Assembly (NCBI RefSeq): GCF_003601925.1
Contig: NZ_QZWH01000022.1
Location: 124,001-188,000 of the forward strand
Length of the DNA stretch: 64,000 nucleotides
Origin: Buttiauxella izardii
GTDB lineage: Bacteria; Pseudomonadota; Gammaproteobacteria; Enterobacterales; Enterobacteriaceae
Reading direction: 5' to 3'
The notes beneath the pieces are model-generated. The model ran no database searches. It was given only the letters and a program-made list of their open reading frames with translations, and was not told the origin of the DNA. How positions within the stretch are numbered: the stretch's first letter is position 1; every line of letters starts with the position of its first letter. This document shows positions 29,350-40,447 of the stretch, piece by piece. Both the position numbers and the translations under genes were made by a program.

Positions 29350-30681
29350 ATGAGCAATACAGATGCAACGATTATTGGCCAAAAAGCGGAATCGCAATGG
29401 CGCAAATCAGACACCACATGGACATTAGGTTTATTTGGAACCGCTATCGGCGCAGGGGTTTTATTCTTCCCAATCCGTGCAGGCTACGGCGGCTTAATTC
29501 CGATTTTGATCATGTTGTTCCTGGCATTTCCGATCGCGTTCTATTGCCACCGCGCACTGGCGCGTCTGTGCCTTTCGGGCAGCAATCCATCAGGCAACAT
29601 CACGGAAACGGTAGAAGAGCATTTTGGTAAAACCGGCGGCGTGGTGATCACCTTCCTGTACTTTTTCGCCATCTGCCCGCTGCTGTGGATTTACGGCGTC
29701 ACGATAACCAATACATTCATGACGTTCTGGGAAAACCAACTCCAGTTGATGCCGCTAAACCGTGGCGTGGTTGCGCTCTTCTTACTGTTGTTGATGGCGT
29801 TCGTCATCTACTTCGGCAAAGATCTGATGGTCAAAGTGATGAGCTATCTGGTGTTCCCGTTCATCGCCTGCCTGGTGCTGATTTCCGTGTCGCTGATTCC
29901 TTACTGGAACTCGGCGGTTATCGATCAGGTCAACCTCAGCGATATCTCGTTTACCGGTAGCGATGGCATTCTGGTCACTGTCTGGCTCGGCATTTCTATC
30001 ATGGTTTTCTCCTTTAACTTCTCGCCAATTGTCTCCTCGTTTGTGGTTTCCAAACGCGAAGAATATGAGCAGGATTTTGGCAAGCAGTACACCGAAGACA
30101 AATGTTCCAAAATCATCTCCCGCGCCAGTATGTTGATGGTGGCGGTGGTGATGTTCTTCGCCTTTAGCTGTTTGTTCACACTTTCTCCGCAGAACATGGC
30201 CGAAGCAAAAGCGCAGAACATTCCGGTGCTTTCGTATCTGGCGAACCACTTCTCGTCCATGTCCGGGACGAAATCGACCTTCGCCACCACGCTTGAATAC
30301 GGCGCATCGATTATTGCCCTGGTCGCTATCTTCAAATCCTTCTTCGGCCACTATCTCGGCACGCTCGAAGGCTTGAACGGCCTGGTGCTGAAATTCGGTT
30401 ACAAAGGCGATAAAACCAAAGTCTCCAGCGGCAAACTCAACCTTATCAGCATGGTCTTTATTATGGGATCTACCTGGGTTGTGGCTTACGCAAACCCGAA
30501 CATCCTTGATTTAATTGAAGCGATGGGCGCACCGATTATTGCCTCACTGCTTTGCCTGCTGCCGATGTATGCGATTCGTAAAACTCCAGCGTTGGCAAAA
30601 TATAAAGGGAAAACTGAAAACATCTTTGTTACTGTAATTGGTTTGCTGACGATACTTAATATTGTCTACAAACTTGTTTAA
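29350..30681 (+). CDS. tdcC: TdcC, threonine/serine:proton symporter
   Basis: 443 residues as in E. coli TdcC. Hydroxy/aromatic amino acid permease (HAAAP) family with about 11 membrane segments; the helix-1 motif [19 protein letters not shown] is characteristic. It imports threonine and serine for TdcB and for anaerobic energy metabolism. Third gene of the operon, downstream of an ERIC, with its own AAGGAA ribosome site. Confidence 0.94.
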   Translation: MSNTDATIIGQKAESQWRKSDTTWTLGLFGTAIGAGVLFFPIRAGYGGLIPILIMLFLAFPIAFYCHRALARLCLSGSNPSGNITETVEEHFGKTGGVVITFLYFFAICPLLWIYGVTITNTFMTFWENQLQLMPLNRGVVALFLLLLMAFVIYFGKDLMVKVMSYLVFPFIACLVLISVSLIPYWNSAVIDQVNLSDISFTGSDGILVTVWLGISIMVFSFNFSPIVSSFVVSKREEYEQDFGKQYTEDKCSKIISRASMLMVAVVMFFAFSCLFTLSPQNMAEAKAQNIPVLSYLANHFSSMSGTKSTFATTLEYGASIIALVAIFKSFFGHYLGTLEGLNGLVLKFGYKGDKTKVSSGKLNLISMVFIMGSTWVVAYANPNILDLIEAMGAPIIASLLCLLPMYAIRKTPALAKYKGKTENIFVTVIGLLTILNIVYKLV

Positions 30682-30717
30682 TTATTACTAAATAGCTCAG
30701 GATGAGTGAAATTTAAA

Positions 30718-31926
30718 ATGAATAATTACCCAGTAGTATTGACGATTAACTGTGGATCTTCTTCCGTTAAGTTTTCAGTGTTAGATGCACAAACCTGTGA
30801 TGTTCTTTTATCCGGGATTTGCGAAGAAATTAATACCGATAAAGCCTGTTTAACCGTCAACGATGGAGAGCCAGTTATTCTGGCTCGCCAGGATTATGAA
30901 GGCGCACTGGCGGCAATATCGAATGAATTGGAAATTCGCAATTTAAATAATAGCGTCGAATTTGTAGGGCACCGTATTGCCCATGGCGGTTCGTTATTTA
31001 GCCAGTCGGTATTAATTACCGATGAAGTTATCGAGCAAATTCGCCAGGTTTCGCCATTGGCGCCGTTACATAATTACGCCAATTTGCATGGGGTGGAATC
31101 GGCGCGGGCGCGTTTCCCTGGCGTTCCGCAGGTGGCGGTGTTTGATACCAGCTTCCATCAAACGCTGAAACCTGAAGCGTATTTATACGGTTTGCCGTAT
31201 CGCTATTTTGAAGAACACGGGGTGCGTCGTTACGGGTTCCACGGCACTTCGCATCGCTACGTTTCCCAGCAGGCGAGCGAACTACCCGGTCTGGAGTCAG
31301 CAAATTCGGGGTTAGTGATTGCTCACTTAGGAAATGGCGCTTCGGTTTGCGCGGTGCAGAATGGCGAAAGCGTTGATACGTCGATGGGCATGACGCCGCT
31401 CGAAGGGCTGATTATGGGCACGCGCTGCGGCGATGTGGATTTCGGCGCTATGGCCTGGCTTGCCCGCCAGACCGGGCAATCGCTGGATGACCTGGAACAG
31501 GTCGCTAATAAAGAGTCCGGGTTATTAGGCCTTTCAGGTTTATCATCAGATTTACGCACACTGGAAAAAGCCTGGCACGAAGGTAATGAACGGGCGCAAT
31601 TGGCGATTAAAACCTTTGTTCATCGAATCGCCCGAACCATTGGCGCACATGCCGCGGCATTAGAAAGTTTTAATGGCATTATTTTTACCGGTGGTATTGG
31701 TGAAAACTCCATTCTTATTCGCCGACTGGTTTCAGAACGGTTACGGGTATTTGGGATTGAGCTGGATACTGAAAGAAATAATCAGCCTAACCGAATCGGG
31801 CAGCGAATTATTTCCAGCGATAATTCAGCAATTATTTGCGCCGTTATTCCCACTAACGAAGAGAAAATGATTGCACTTGATGCCCTGCAATTAGGTCAAT
31901 CATGCCGCCTCGCAGAATATGCCTGA
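30718..31926 (+). CDS. tdcD: TdcD, propionate/acetate kinase
   Basis: 402 residues from ATG 30718 ([19 protein letters not shown]), which matches the E. coli start; a GTG at 30706 is too close to the AGGA. ASKHA kinase with motifs [29 protein letters not shown] and GMTPLEGL. It makes ATP from propionyl phosphate and so closes substrate-level phosphorylation from threonine. It sits between tdcC and tdcE. Confidence 0.95.
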   Translation: MNNYPVVLTINCGSSSVKFSVLDAQTCDVLLSGICEEINTDKACLTVNDGEPVILARQDYEGALAAISNELEIRNLNNSVEFVGHRIAHGGSLFSQSVLITDEVIEQIRQVSPLAPLHNYANLHGVESARARFPGVPQVAVFDTSFHQTLKPEAYLYGLPYRYFEEHGVRRYGFHGTSHRYVSQQASELPGLESANSGLVIAHLGNGASVCAVQNGESVDTSMGMTPLEGLIMGTRCGDVDFGAMAWLARQTGQSLDDLEQVANKESGLLGLSGLSSDLRTLEKAWHEGNERAQLAIKTFVHRIARTIGAHAAALESFNGIIFTGGIGENSILIRRLVSERLRVFGIELDTERNNQPNRIGQRIISSDNSAIICAVIPTNEEKMIALDALQLGQSCRLAEYA

Positions 31927-31956
31927 ATTAATAATATGCTTTAAAGGAATGAAGTA

Positions 31957-34251
31957 ATGAAAGTAGATATTAATCTTACCAGTGATAATTATTCTCAAGC
32001 CTGGCAGCAATTCTCGGGCGACGAATGGAAAACAAGTATTAATGTGCGGGATTTTATCCAGCATAACTACACCCCTTACGAAGGCGATGAATCATTTTTA
32101 GCGGGAGCCACTGCGGCGACGACGGCGCTGTGGGAAAAGGTGATGGACGGCATTCGCATCGAAAACGCCACCCATGCGCCAGTTGATTTCGACACCAATA
32201 TTGCGACGACGATTACCGCGCACGCGCCGGGATATATTCTCGAAGAGCATGAAAAGATTGTCGGCCTGCAAACCGATAAACCGCTAAAGCGCGCGCTGCA
32301 TCCCTACGGCGGCATCAACATGATCAAAAGCTCATTTGAAGCCTATGGTCGTGAAATGGATGCGGACTTTGAATACCAGTTTACGTCGCTGCGCAAAACC
32401 CATAATCAGGGCGTGTTTGACGTTTACTCGCCGGATATTCTGCGTTGCCGCAAATCGGGCGTATTAACCGGTTTACCGGACGGCTACGGGCGCGGGCGCA
32501 TTATTGGCGACTATCGCCGGGTGGCGCTGTACGGCATTGCGTATCTGGTACGGGAACGCGAATTGCAGTTTGCCGATTTACAGGGGCAACTGGAACGCGG
32601 TGAAAACCTCGAAGCGGTGATTCGCCTGCGCGAAGAGCTTTCTGAACACCGCCGGGCGCTGCTGCAAATCCAGGAGATGGCTGAGAAATACGGGTTTGAT
32701 ATTTCTCGCCCGGCGCGTAATGCGCAAGAAGCGTTGCAGTGGCTTTACTTTGCCTATCTGGCGGCGGTGAAATCGCAAAACGGCGGGGCGATGTCTCTCG
32801 GGCGTACCACGTCGTTTATCGACATTTATATCGAGCGCGATTTAAAAGCGGGGCTGCTGACAGAGCTTGAGGCGCAAGAGTTAGTCGATCACTTCATTAT
32901 GAAGATCCGCATGGTGCGTTTCCTGCGCACGCCGGAATTCGATTCGCTATTTTCCGGTGACCCAATTTGGGCAACCGAAGTGATCGGCGGTATGGGTTTA
33001 GACGGGCGCACGCTGGTGACCAAAAACGCCTATCGCTACCTGAACACGCTTTACACCATGGGGCCAGCGCCGGAACCGAATCTGACTATTCTGTGGTCGG
33101 AAACGTTGCCGAAACCTTTCAAAGTGTATGCGGCAAAAGTTTCCATCGAAACATCATCGCTGCAATATGAAAACGACGACCTGATGCGCTGCGATTTCGA
33201 CAGCGACGACTACGCGATTGCCTGCTGCGTCAGCCCGATGGTGATCGGCAAACAAATGCAGTTCTTTGGTGCACGCGCCAACCTCGCCAAAACGCTGCTG
33301 TATTGCATCAATGGTGGGATGGACGAAAAGCTGAAAATCCAGGTCGGGCCAAAAATGCCGATGCTGCTGGATGACGTGCTGGACTATGAAAAAGTGATGA
33401 GCAGTCTGGATCACTTTATGGACTGGCTGGCGGCGCAGTACGTCACGGCACTCAATCTCATTCATTACATGCACGACAAATACAGCTACGAAGCCTCGCT
33501 GATGGCGCTGCACGACCGCGACGTTTATCGCACCATGGCGTGTGGGATCGCCGGGTTATCCGTGGCGGTGGATTCACTTTCTGCGATCAAGTACGCGAAA
33601 GTGAAACCGGTGCGCGACCAAACCGGGCTGGCGGTCGATTTCGTGATTGAAGGCGAGTATCCGCAATACGGCAATAATGACGATCGTGTTGACGTGATCG
33701 CCTGTGATTTGGTTGAGCGCTTTATGAAGAAGATCCAGGCGTTGCCAACTTATCGCAACGCGGTGCCGACGCAGTCGATCCTGACGATCACTTCCAATGT
33801 GGTGTACGGGCAAAAAACCGGGAACACGCCGGATGGCCGTCGCGCAGGAATGCCATTTGCGCCGGGTGCGAATCCGATGCACGGACGCGATCGCAAAGGT
33901 GCCGTCGCTTCATTAACGTCGGTTGCCAAACTGCCGTTCAGCTACGCGAAAGACGGGATTTCTTACACCTTCTCGATTGTCCCTGCGGCGCTGGGAAAAG
34001 ACGACGCGGTGCGCCAGTTAAACCTGGTCGGTTTGCTGGATGGCTATTTCCATCACGATGTGCGAACCGAAGGCGGGCAGCATTTGAACGTGAACGTCAT
34101 GAACCGGGAAATGTTGCTGGATGCGGTCGAACATCCGGAAAATTACCCGACGTTGACCATTCGCGTTTCCGGTTATGCGGTGCGCTTTAATGCACTCACG
34201 CGTGAGCAGCAGCAAGATGTGATCTCGCGTACCTTTACGCATTCAATTTAA
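31957..34251 (+). CDS. tdcE: TdcE, 2-ketobutyrate/pyruvate formate-lyase
   Basis: Glycyl radical enzyme that splits 2-oxobutyrate or pyruvate with CoA to propionyl-CoA or acetyl-CoA plus formate. 764 residues as in E. coli. The active-site cysteine pair is in [13 protein letters not shown] around residues 418-421; the radical glycine lies in [12 protein letters not shown] near the C-terminus (about residue 738). It needs a PFL-activase encoded elsewhere. Last gene here: no tdcF or tdcG follows, only a terminator and mscS. Confidence 0.96.
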   Translation: MKVDINLTSDNYSQAWQQFSGDEWKTSINVRDFIQHNYTPYEGDESFLAGATAATTALWEKVMDGIRIENATHAPVDFDTNIATTITAHAPGYILEEHEKIVGLQTDKPLKRALHPYGGINMIKSSFEAYGREMDADFEYQFTSLRKTHNQGVFDVYSPDILRCRKSGVLTGLPDGYGRGRIIGDYRRVALYGIAYLVRERELQFADLQGQLERGENLEAVIRLREELSEHRRALLQIQEMAEKYGFDISRPARNAQEALQWLYFAYLAAVKSQNGGAMSLGRTTSFIDIYIERDLKAGLLTELEAQELVDHFIMKIRMVRFLRTPEFDSLFSGDPIWATEVIGGMGLDGRTLVTKNAYRYLNTLYTMGPAPEPNLTILWSETLPKPFKVYAAKVSIETSSLQYENDDLMRCDFDSDDYAIACCVSPMVIGKQMQFFGARANLAKTLLYCINGGMDEKLKIQVGPKMPMLLDDVLDYEKVMSSLDHFMDWLAAQYVTALNLIHYMHDKYSYEASLMALHDRDVYRTMACGIAGLSVAVDSLSAIKYAKVKPVRDQTGLAVDFVIEGEYPQYGNNDDRVDVIACDLVERFMKKIQALPTYRNAVPTQSILTITSNVVYGQKTGNTPDGRRAGMPFAPGANPMHGRDRKGAVASLTSVAKLPFSYAKDGISYTFSIVPAALGKDDAVRQLNLVGLLDGYFHHDVRTEGGQHLNVNVMNREMLLDAVEHPENYPTLTIRVSGYAVRFNALTREQQQDVISRTFTHSI

Positions 34252-34274
34252 CCGCAAATTTCCGCCCCCCTCTC

Positions 34275-34296
34275 AAACCCGCTACGGCGGGTTTTT
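34275..34296 (+). terminator. tdc operon terminator
   Basis: AAACCCGC-TACG-GCGGGTTTTT, about 25 bp after the tdcE stop. Confidence 0.88.
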
Positions 34297-34414
34297 CATT
34301 GTTTTCTTGCTCATTTTTGTGACTAACTTGGCACATTCGCTTGTTTTGTTTACCCTTTAAAGTCTCTGTTGTGCCTTCGGGGTGCAGAATTTCAGTAATG
34401 ACAAGGAACCGTGA

Positions 34415-35275
34415 ATGGAAGATCTCAACGTAGTAGACAGTATTAATAATGCCGGAGGCTGGCTGGTGCGCAACCAGGCGTTACTGCTGAGCTATGCGGT
34501 CAACATTGTGGCGGCGATTGCGATTATCATCGTCGGGATGATTGTGGCTCGTATCGTGTCCAATGCCATTAACCGTGTGATGGTTGCGCGTAATATCGAC
34601 GCCACTGTCGCTGATTTTCTCTCTGCACTGGTGCGTTACGGCATCATCGCGTTCACCCTGATTGCCGCGCTGGGGCGCGTTGGCGTACAGACTGCATCTG
34701 TCATCGCCGTGCTGGGTGCCGCCGGTTTAGCCATCGGCCTGGCATTGCAAGGTTCGCTTTCCAACCTGGCGGCTGGCGTATTGTTAGTGACGTTCCGTCC
34801 ATTCCGTGCGGGTGAATATGTCGATCTCGGCGGGATCGCCGGAACCGTGCTGAACGTGCAGATTTTCTCCACTACATTGCGCACCGTGGACGGCAAAATC
34901 GTTGTAGTGCCCAACGGCAAAATCATCGCGGGCAATATCATTAACTTCTCCCGCGAACCGGTGCGCCGTAACGAATTTATTGTTGGCGTGGCGTACGACG
35001 CGGATATCGACCAGGTGAAGCAAATCCTGACCGACATTATTACCAGCGACGAACGTGTACTCAAAGATCGCGAAATTACCGTGCGACTCAATGAGCTGGG
35101 GCCTTCTGCGATTAATTTTGTGGTGCGTGCCTGGAGCAACAGCGGTGATTTGCAAAACGTCTATTGGGATGTGCTTGAGCGCATTAAACGCGAGTTTGAT
35201 GCACAGGGAATCAGCTTCCCGTATCCGCAAATGGATGTGAATTTCAAACGCGTGAAAGAACCTGCGCAAGAGTGA
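34415..35275 (+). CDS. mscS: Small-conductance mechanosensitive channel
   Basis: 286 residues as in E. coli MscS. Three transmembrane helices in the first 130 residues; the pore-lining TM3 is [20 protein letters not shown], rich in Gly/Ala. The cytoplasmic vestibule follows, with conserved [13 protein letters not shown]. Opens under hypo-osmotic shock to release solutes. In E. coli it follows fbaA directly; here the tdc operon separates them. Confidence 0.97.
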   Translation: MEDLNVVDSINNAGGWLVRNQALLLSYAVNIVAAIAIIIVGMIVARIVSNAINRVMVARNIDATVADFLSALVRYGIIAFTLIAALGRVGVQTASVIAVLGAAGLAIGLALQGSLSNLAAGVLLVTFRPFRAGEYVDLGGIAGTVLNVQIFSTTLRTVDGKIVVVPNGKIIAGNIINFSREPVRRNEFIVGVAYDADIDQVKQILTDIITSDERVLKDREITVRLNELGPSAINFVVRAWSNSGDLQNVYWDVLERIKREFDAQGISFPYPQMDVNFKRVKEPAQE

Positions 35276-35282
35276 TTTTATG

Positions 35283-35304
35283 AGGCCAGCTTCGGCTGGC
35301 CTTC
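35283..35304 (+). terminator. mscS terminator
   Basis: AGGCCAGC-TTCG-GCTGGCCT followed by TCTCAG; a stable tetraloop hairpin 7 bp past the mscS stop, with a poor T-tract. Confidence 0.6.
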
Positions 35305-35409
35305 TCAGTATTAGTAATACTTATAAACCATTAAAATTATCCATTTCCTCTAATAATTATTCCCCATTACACTCTTCTCCAGTCGCTAAATACTGAAGAG
35401 TGAATCATC

Positions 35410-36045
35410 GTGTTATCTTATTTCTTTCAAGGGCTTACATTAGGCGCTGCGTTAATTCTGCCACTTGGCCCGCAAAATGCGTTTGTGCTCAACCAGGGCA
35501 TTCGCCGTCAATATCATCTGATGATTGCTTCTCTTTGTGCGATTAGCGATGTGCTGCTGATTTGCGGCGGAATTTTTGGCGGCAGCGCGCTGCTGATGCA
35601 GTCGCCGTGGCTGTTGGCGATTGTCACCTGGGGTGGTGTAGCCTTTTTGCTGTGGTACGGCTGGGGCGCACTGCGCACCGCGATGAGCAGCAATGTGGAG
35701 CTGGCGTCAGCGGAAGTATTGAAGCAGGGGCGCTGGAAAATTGTCGCCACTGTACTGGCGGTAACCTGGCTTAATCCGCACGTTTATCTTGATACTTTCG
35801 TGGTGCTGGGCAGTCTCGGTGGGCAACTGGCTGATGAGCCGAAGCGTTGGTTTGCCCTCGGAACGGTGAGTGCTTCTATTCTGTGGTTTTACGGCCTGGC
35901 GTTTCTCGCCGCATGGCTTGCGCCGCGCCTGCGTACCGCAAAAGCCCAGCGCATTATCAACGGAGTTGTCGGTATTGTGATGTGGTTTATTGCCTTCCAA
36001 CTGGCGGCAGATGGCGTACGCCATATCACGTCGTTAATGGGGTAA
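35410..36045 (+). CDS. argO: ArgO, L-arginine exporter
   Basis: 211 residues, same as E. coli ArgO; LysE family with about six membrane helices. Starts at GTG 35410 ([12 protein letters not shown]), placed as in E. coli. Motifs [20 protein letters not shown] in helix 1 region and [21 protein letters not shown] mid-protein. Exports arginine and canavanine; in E. coli its transcription needs ArgP, whose gene lies about 1 kb downstream. Confidence 0.95.
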   Translation: MLSYFFQGLTLGAALILPLGPQNAFVLNQGIRRQYHLMIASLCAISDVLLICGGIFGGSALLMQSPWLLAIVTWGGVAFLLWYGWGALRTAMSSNVELASAEVLKQGRWKIVATVLAVTWLNPHVYLDTFVVLGSLGGQLADEPKRWFALGTVSASILWFYGLAFLAAWLAPRLRTAKAQRIINGVVGIVMWFIAFQLAADGVRHITSLMG

Positions 36046-36153
36046 TTAGCCTTAATCCGATAGACAAGTTACCATTCCAGGCTAAGCTTGCTGCCAGACG
36101 CCCGTGTAATTTGCGGGCGTAATGACAGTGGAATGTAGCATGGAGGAATTACA

Positions 36154-36888
36154 GTGAAGTTTAAAACCCTGGCATTAGCCGCTCTAGTGGGATTTGGTTC
36201 GGTTCCGGCAATGGCCGATGAATTACCTAATGGCCCGCATGTCGTGACATCCGGCACCGCAAGCGTGGATGCTGTTCCTGACATTGCCACACTCGCTATC
36301 GAAGTGAACGTGTCTGCCAAAGATGCGGCATCAGCCAAGAAACAGGCTGACGACCGTGTGGCGCAATACCTGACATTCTTGCAGCAAAGCGGCGTTGAGA
36401 AGAAAGACGTCAACGCGGCAAATCTGCGCACTCAACCAGAATATGAATACCTGAAAGACGGCAAAACGCAGCTGAAAGGCTACCGTGCCGTGCGTCAGGT
36501 TGATGTCACTCTGCGCAAGCTCGACAAAATGAACGAGTTGCTGGATGGGGCATTGAAAGCGGGGCTTAACGAAATTCGCTCCGTTTCTCTTGGCGTAGCC
36601 AACCCGGAACAATACAAAGACAAAGCGCGTAAAGCGGCCATCGACGATGCGACTCGCCAGGCGAAACTGTTAGCCGAAGGGTTTAGCAGCAAGCTGGGGC
36701 CAGTTTATAGCGTGCGTTACCACGTTTCTAACTATCAGCCAGCGCCAATGGTGCGGATGATGAAAGCAGACGCGGCACCGCCAGTTTCGGCCCAGGATAC
36801 TTACGATCAGCAAACGATTCAGTTTGATGACCAGGTGGATGTGGTGTTTGAACTGGAACGTGCTCAGAGCGAGAAGCCTGCGCAATAA
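36154..36888 (+). CDS. yggE: YggE, SIMPL-domain oxidative stress protein
   Basis: 244 residues (E. coli 246). Starts at GTG 36154 with a GGAGGAA site 7 bp before. A Sec signal peptide ends at about residue 21 (PAMA), giving a periplasmic SIMPL-domain protein of unknown activity; the E. coli protein reduces intracellular reactive oxygen when overproduced. Conserved segment RAVRQVDVTLRKLDKMNELLDGALKAGLNEI is visible in pieces. Followed by a BIME cluster before convergent argP. Confidence 0.9.
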   Translation: MKFKTLALAALVGFGSVPAMADELPNGPHVVTSGTASVDAVPDIATLAIEVNVSAKDAASAKKQADDRVAQYLTFLQQSGVEKKDVNAANLRTQPEYEYLKDGKTQLKGYRAVRQVDVTLRKLDKMNELLDGALKAGLNEIRSVSLGVANPEQYKDKARKAAIDDATRQAKLLAEGFSSKLGPVYSVRYHVSNYQPAPMVRMMKADAAPPVSAQDTYDQQTIQFDDQVDVVFELERAQSEKPAQ

Positions 36889-36889
36889 A

Positions 36890-37016
36890 CGGTGGATGAC
36901 GCCTGCGGCTTATCCACCCGACAAAACCGCAAAAATCGTAGGCCGGATAAGCGTTAGCGTCACCCGACAAAACCGCAAAACGTAGGTCGGATAAGCGTTA
37001 GCGTCATCCGACAAAA
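36890..37016. repeat. BIME: three REP units between yggE and argP
   Basis: Three REP units: GGTGGATGACGCCTGCGGCT at 36891 in one orientation, then two units beginning CGTAGGCCGGATAAGCG and CGTAGGTCGGATAAGCG at about 36939 and 36981, separated by GACAAAACCGCAAAA spacers. Confidence 0.9.
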
Positions 37017-37017
37017 C

Positions 37018-37048
37018 AAAAAGGCCGCTAAATGTTAGCGGCCTTTTT
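37018..37048. terminator. Bidirectional terminator between yggE and argP
   Basis: AAAAAGGCCGCTAA-ATG-TTAGCGGCCTTTTT, a perfect stem with T-tracts on both strands, immediately next to the argP stop. Confidence 0.92.
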
Positions 37049-37948
37049 CTATTCAGCGTCCTGTCGTAAAACCCGATGCCCATACTCCAGCAGTGCATCG
37101 GTGACATTTCTCATCATGCGGCTTTCCGGCGCAAAACGGTGCCAGTACAGCATCCGGCGTTGCATCAGACCTGGCGTCAGGTCAATCAATTCACCGCTGT
37201 TAATCTCTCGTTCAATTTGCAGATGCGGGATCATGCAGCAGGTCGTACCCTGGCGCGCCAGTTGCACGAACGCTTCCGACGAGTTAACGATGTGGCACGG
37301 CACGCTACCCGGCGATAAATCAAAGTTCTGCTGTAAAAACGCCTGATGCATATCGTCGAGATGGTCAAACGCCACGGCGGGCGCTTTCAGCAATGCAGAA
37401 CGCGTCACGCCATTCGGGAAATAACGTGCGGCAAAATCTTTTGAACCGACAAACAAATAATCCAGCGCGCCGAGTCTGTCGACCAGGCAACTTGGCAATG
37501 GCTGCGGCTGAATAGATACCGCGCCGACCACTTCGCCACGACGCAGGCGTTCTTGCGTGCGGGTTTCATCTTCAACCTGCAGATTCAGGCGAATAGGGGA
37601 GTCGGCCAGAACTGGAGCAAGGGCTGGCAGCAACCAGGTTGCCAGACTGTCGGCGTTCACCGCCAGCGACAGTAACAGCGGCGTTGAGCCGGTCTGTTCA
37701 TCACCCAGCCACTCTTCCTCAAGCAGTTCAACCTGGCGCAATAACGCAAGTAATTTTTGACCTTGCTCGGTTGGACGTGGAGGAACCGTGCGCACTAACA
37801 ATGGCTGGCCGAACATATTTTCCAGTTGCTTGATACGCTGTGAAACCGCGGATTGAGTAATGCAGAGCTTTTGTGCCGCGCGCTCAAATCCTCGTTCACG
37901 AATCACGGCATCCAGCGCCTGTAGCGTTCTATAGTCCGGGCGTTTCAT
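37049..37948 (-). CDS. argP: ArgP (IciA), LysR-type lysine/arginine-responsive regulator
   Basis: 299 residues from ATG 37948 ([18 protein letters not shown]), which fits E. coli ArgP (297); 12 more codons upstream are excluded. N-terminal HTH with [19 protein letters not shown]; the first 120 residues are almost identical to E. coli ArgP. Activates argO and regulates lysine genes, with lysine and arginine as opposing effectors. Divergent from rpiA and converging on yggE. Confidence 0.96.
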   Translation of the reverse strand: MKRPDYRTLQALDAVIRERGFERAAQKLCITQSAVSQRIKQLENMFGQPLLVRTVPPRPTEQGQKLLALLRQVELLEEEWLGDEQTGSTPLLLSLAVNADSLATWLLPALAPVLADSPIRLNLQVEDETRTQERLRRGEVVGAVSIQPQPLPSCLVDRLGALDYLFVGSKDFAARYFPNGVTRSALLKAPAVAFDHLDDMHQAFLQQNFDLSPGSVPCHIVNSSEAFVQLARQGTTCCMIPHLQIEREINSGELIDLTPGLMQRRMLYWHRFAPESRMMRNVTDALLEYGHRVLRQDAE

Positions 37949-38123
37949 TGTTGTTAGCTCACTCCTGTTTTGTGATTTCTGCACTGTTCCGCACTATGAC
38001 ATAAATTTGCAGTCGATCCAGACCAAATCCACAAAGATCGGATGAGTTCTGCCATTCCCTGGGACAACCCCGCAGCGCTTGCACTATAATGCGCGTCAGT
38101 TTTCACAGCACAGGCAAAAAACC

Positions 38124-38783
38124 ATGACGCAGGATGAACTGAAAAAAGCAGTCGGCTGGGCAGCATTACAATACGTGGAACCAGGCACAATCGTGGGTGT
38201 GGGCACCGGCTCCACCGCCGCACATTTTATTGATGCTCTCGGGACTATCAAACATCAAATTGATGGTGCCGTTTCTAGCTCCGACGCTTCTACCGCCAAA
38301 CTGAAAAGCCTTGGTATCACCGTTTACGATCTCAACGAAGTCGACTCGCTTGGCATTTATGTCGATGGTGCAGATGAGATCAACGGCCAGATGCAAATGA
38401 TCAAAGGCGGCGGCGCGGCGCTGACTCGCGAAAAGATCATCGCATCCGTGGCGGAAAAGTTTATTTGTATCGCGGATGCGTCCAAACAAGTGGGCATCCT
38501 GGGTAACTTCCCGCTGCCGGTTGAAGTGATCCCAATGGCGCGTAGCTGTGTGGCGCGTGAACTGGTGAAACTGGGCGGTCGCCCGGAGTATCGTCAGGGC
38601 GTAGTGACTGACAACGGCAACATCATTCTGGATGTTTACGGCCTGAGTATCGTTGAGCCAATCGCGCTGGAAAATGCCATCAACGGCTTGCCGGGCGTGG
38701 TGACTGTCGGTCTGTTTGCCAACCGTGGCGCGGATGTGGCGCTGATCGGTACGGCTGATGGCGTGAAAACTATCACCAAATGA
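38124..38783 (+). CDS. rpiA: Ribose-5-phosphate isomerase A
   Basis: Interconverts ribose-5-phosphate and ribulose-5-phosphate in the pentose phosphate pathway. 219 residues from the ATG at 38124 ([15 protein letters not shown]), as in E. coli; the 15-codon upstream extension is excluded. Motifs [21 protein letters not shown] and [12 protein letters not shown] form the phosphate and active site. Confidence 0.97.
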   Translation: MTQDELKKAVGWAALQYVEPGTIVGVGTGSTAAHFIDALGTIKHQIDGAVSSSDASTAKLKSLGITVYDLNEVDSLGIYVDGADEINGQMQMIKGGGAALTREKIIASVAEKFICIADASKQVGILGNFPLPVEVIPMARSCVARELVKLGGRPEYRQGVVTDNGNIILDVYGLSIVEPIALENAINGLPGVVTVGLFANRGADVALIGTADGVKTITK

Positions 38784-38790
38784 TCTGACT

Positions 38791-38809
38791 GGGGCGTTTC
38801 ACGCGCCCC
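38791..38809 (+). terminator. Hairpin after rpiA
   Basis: GGGGCG-TTTCACG-CGCCCC 8 bp after the rpiA stop, followed by AAATTCC and no T run, so termination is uncertain. Confidence 0.4.
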
Positions 38810-39064
38810 AAATTCCGCATAAAAAATGACAAAATAATCTAACGGCAAATTTGGTGACATATGTCACATTCCTTCCAGCCGCCTGCTGTTCATTCCTGAT
38901 TCTCTCTGCTACTCAGAATTTTGTGCTGCCCCATAGCGCTTATTCCTTTTTCGCTTTGCTGACTACGCAATCGTTTATATTGCCCCGCCCGTATTTTTTG
39001 ATATTTTGGCAGAAGGGTGTCTTATCACACAGCACAACATCAGTTCTAAAAATAGGGTCGGGAA

Positions 39065-40303
39065 ATGGCAAAAGTATCACTGGATAAAGACAAGATTAAA
39101 TTCCTGCTGGTGGAAGGTGTACACCAGAAAGCCGTGGATAACCTCCGCGCGGCAGGCTATACCAACATCGAATACCATAAAGGCGCGCTGGACAGCGATG
39201 CCCTGAAAGAGTCGATCCGTGATGCGCATTTCATTGGTCTGCGTTCCCGTACTAACTTAACTGAAGATATTCTGTCAGCGGCTGAAAAGCTGGTGGCGGT
39301 GGGCTGTTTCTGCATCGGAACCAACCAGGTTGACCTGGACGCAGCGGCGAAACGCGGCGTGCCGGTATTCAACGCTCCATTCTCAAACACGCGTTCCGTT
39401 GCTGAACTGGTGATTGGCCAGTTGCTGCTGCTGTTGCGTGGCGTGCCAGAAGCTAACGCCAAAGCACACCGTGGCGTGTGGAACAAACTGGCGGTGGGTT
39501 CTTACGAAGCGCGTGGTAAAAAGCTCGGCATCATCGGTTACGGCCATATCGGCACTCAGTTGGGTATTCTGGCTGAAGCGCTGGGGATGCACGTTTATTT
39601 CTACGATATCGAAAACAAACTGACTCTCGGTAATGCGACCCAGGTTCAGCATCTTTCTGACTTGCTGAATATGAGCGATGTTGTCAGCCTGCACGTTCCT
39701 GAAAACGCATCGACCAAGAATATGATTGGTGTTAATGAACTGGCATTGATGAAGCCGGGCGCGCTGCTGATCAACTGCGCGCGCGGTACGGTTGTCGATA
39801 TTCCAGCTTTGTGTGACGCGCTGGCGCGTAAACATCTGGCGGGTGCGGCAATCGACGTGTTCCCAACCGAGCCTGCAACCAACAGCGATCCGTTCACGTC
39901 ACCGCTGTGTGAATTTGATAACGTGATCCTGACGCCGCACATCGGCGGTTCAACGCAGGAAGCGCAGGAAAACATCGGCCTGGAAGTGGCGGGCAAGCTG
40001 GCGAAATACTCCGATAACGGTTCTACGTTGTCGGCGGTGAATTTCCCGGAAGTTTCCCTGCCGCTGCACGGTGGTAGCACCAGCCGTTTGCTGCATATTC
40101 ACGAAAACCGTCCGGGCATTTTGACCGCGCTGAACCAGATTTTTGCTGAGCAAGGCATCAACATCGCTGCACAGTATCTGCAAACCACGCCGCAAATGGG
40201 TTATGTGGTGATTGATGTCGATGCTGAAGAAGATGTGGCTGAAGCGGCATTGAAATCAATGAAAGCGATCCCAGGAACTATCCGCGCTCGTCTGCTTTAC
40301 TAA
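39065..40303 (+). CDS. serA: D-3-phosphoglycerate dehydrogenase
   Basis: First step of serine synthesis, oxidising 3-phosphoglycerate with NAD. 412 residues (E. coli 410). NAD-binding domain LGIIGYGHIGTQLG, catalytic INCARGTVVDI and LTPHIGGSTQEAQENIGLEV (active His), and a C-terminal ACT domain (HENRPGILTALNQIFAEQG) that binds serine as feedback inhibitor. The 281-bp upstream gap is where Lrp acts in E. coli; no gene was seen in it. Confidence 0.97.
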   Translation: MAKVSLDKDKIKFLLVEGVHQKAVDNLRAAGYTNIEYHKGALDSDALKESIRDAHFIGLRSRTNLTEDILSAAEKLVAVGCFCIGTNQVDLDAAAKRGVPVFNAPFSNTRSVAELVIGQLLLLLRGVPEANAKAHRGVWNKLAVGSYEARGKKLGIIGYGHIGTQLGILAEALGMHVYFYDIENKLTLGNATQVQHLSDLLNMSDVVSLHVPENASTKNMIGVNELALMKPGALLINCARGTVVDIPALCDALARKHLAGAAIDVFPTEPATNSDPFTSPLCEFDNVILTPHIGGSTQEAQENIGLEVAGKLAKYSDNGSTLSAVNFPEVSLPLHGGSTSRLLHIHENRPGILTALNQIFAEQGINIAAQYLQTTPQMGYVVIDVDAEEDVAEAALKSMKAIPGTIRARLLY

Positions 40304-40310
40304 TTCTAAT

Positions 40311-40386
40311 CGTAGGTCGGATAAGCGGCAGCGTCATCCGACAAAACTGGCGAAAACGGTGGATGACGCTTGCGCTTATCCACCCT
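40311..40386. repeat. Pair of inverted REP units after serA
   Basis: CGTAGGTCGGATAAGCGGCA at 40311 and a facing unit GGTGGATGACGCTTGCGCTT at about 40359, together a BIME of two opposed REPs. Confidence 0.88.
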
Positions 40387-40447
40387 ATGAACTCATTCAA
40401 ATTTGAGGAGTCTGAAAGGCTCCTCATAAGCCAGGAAGCGATTCACC

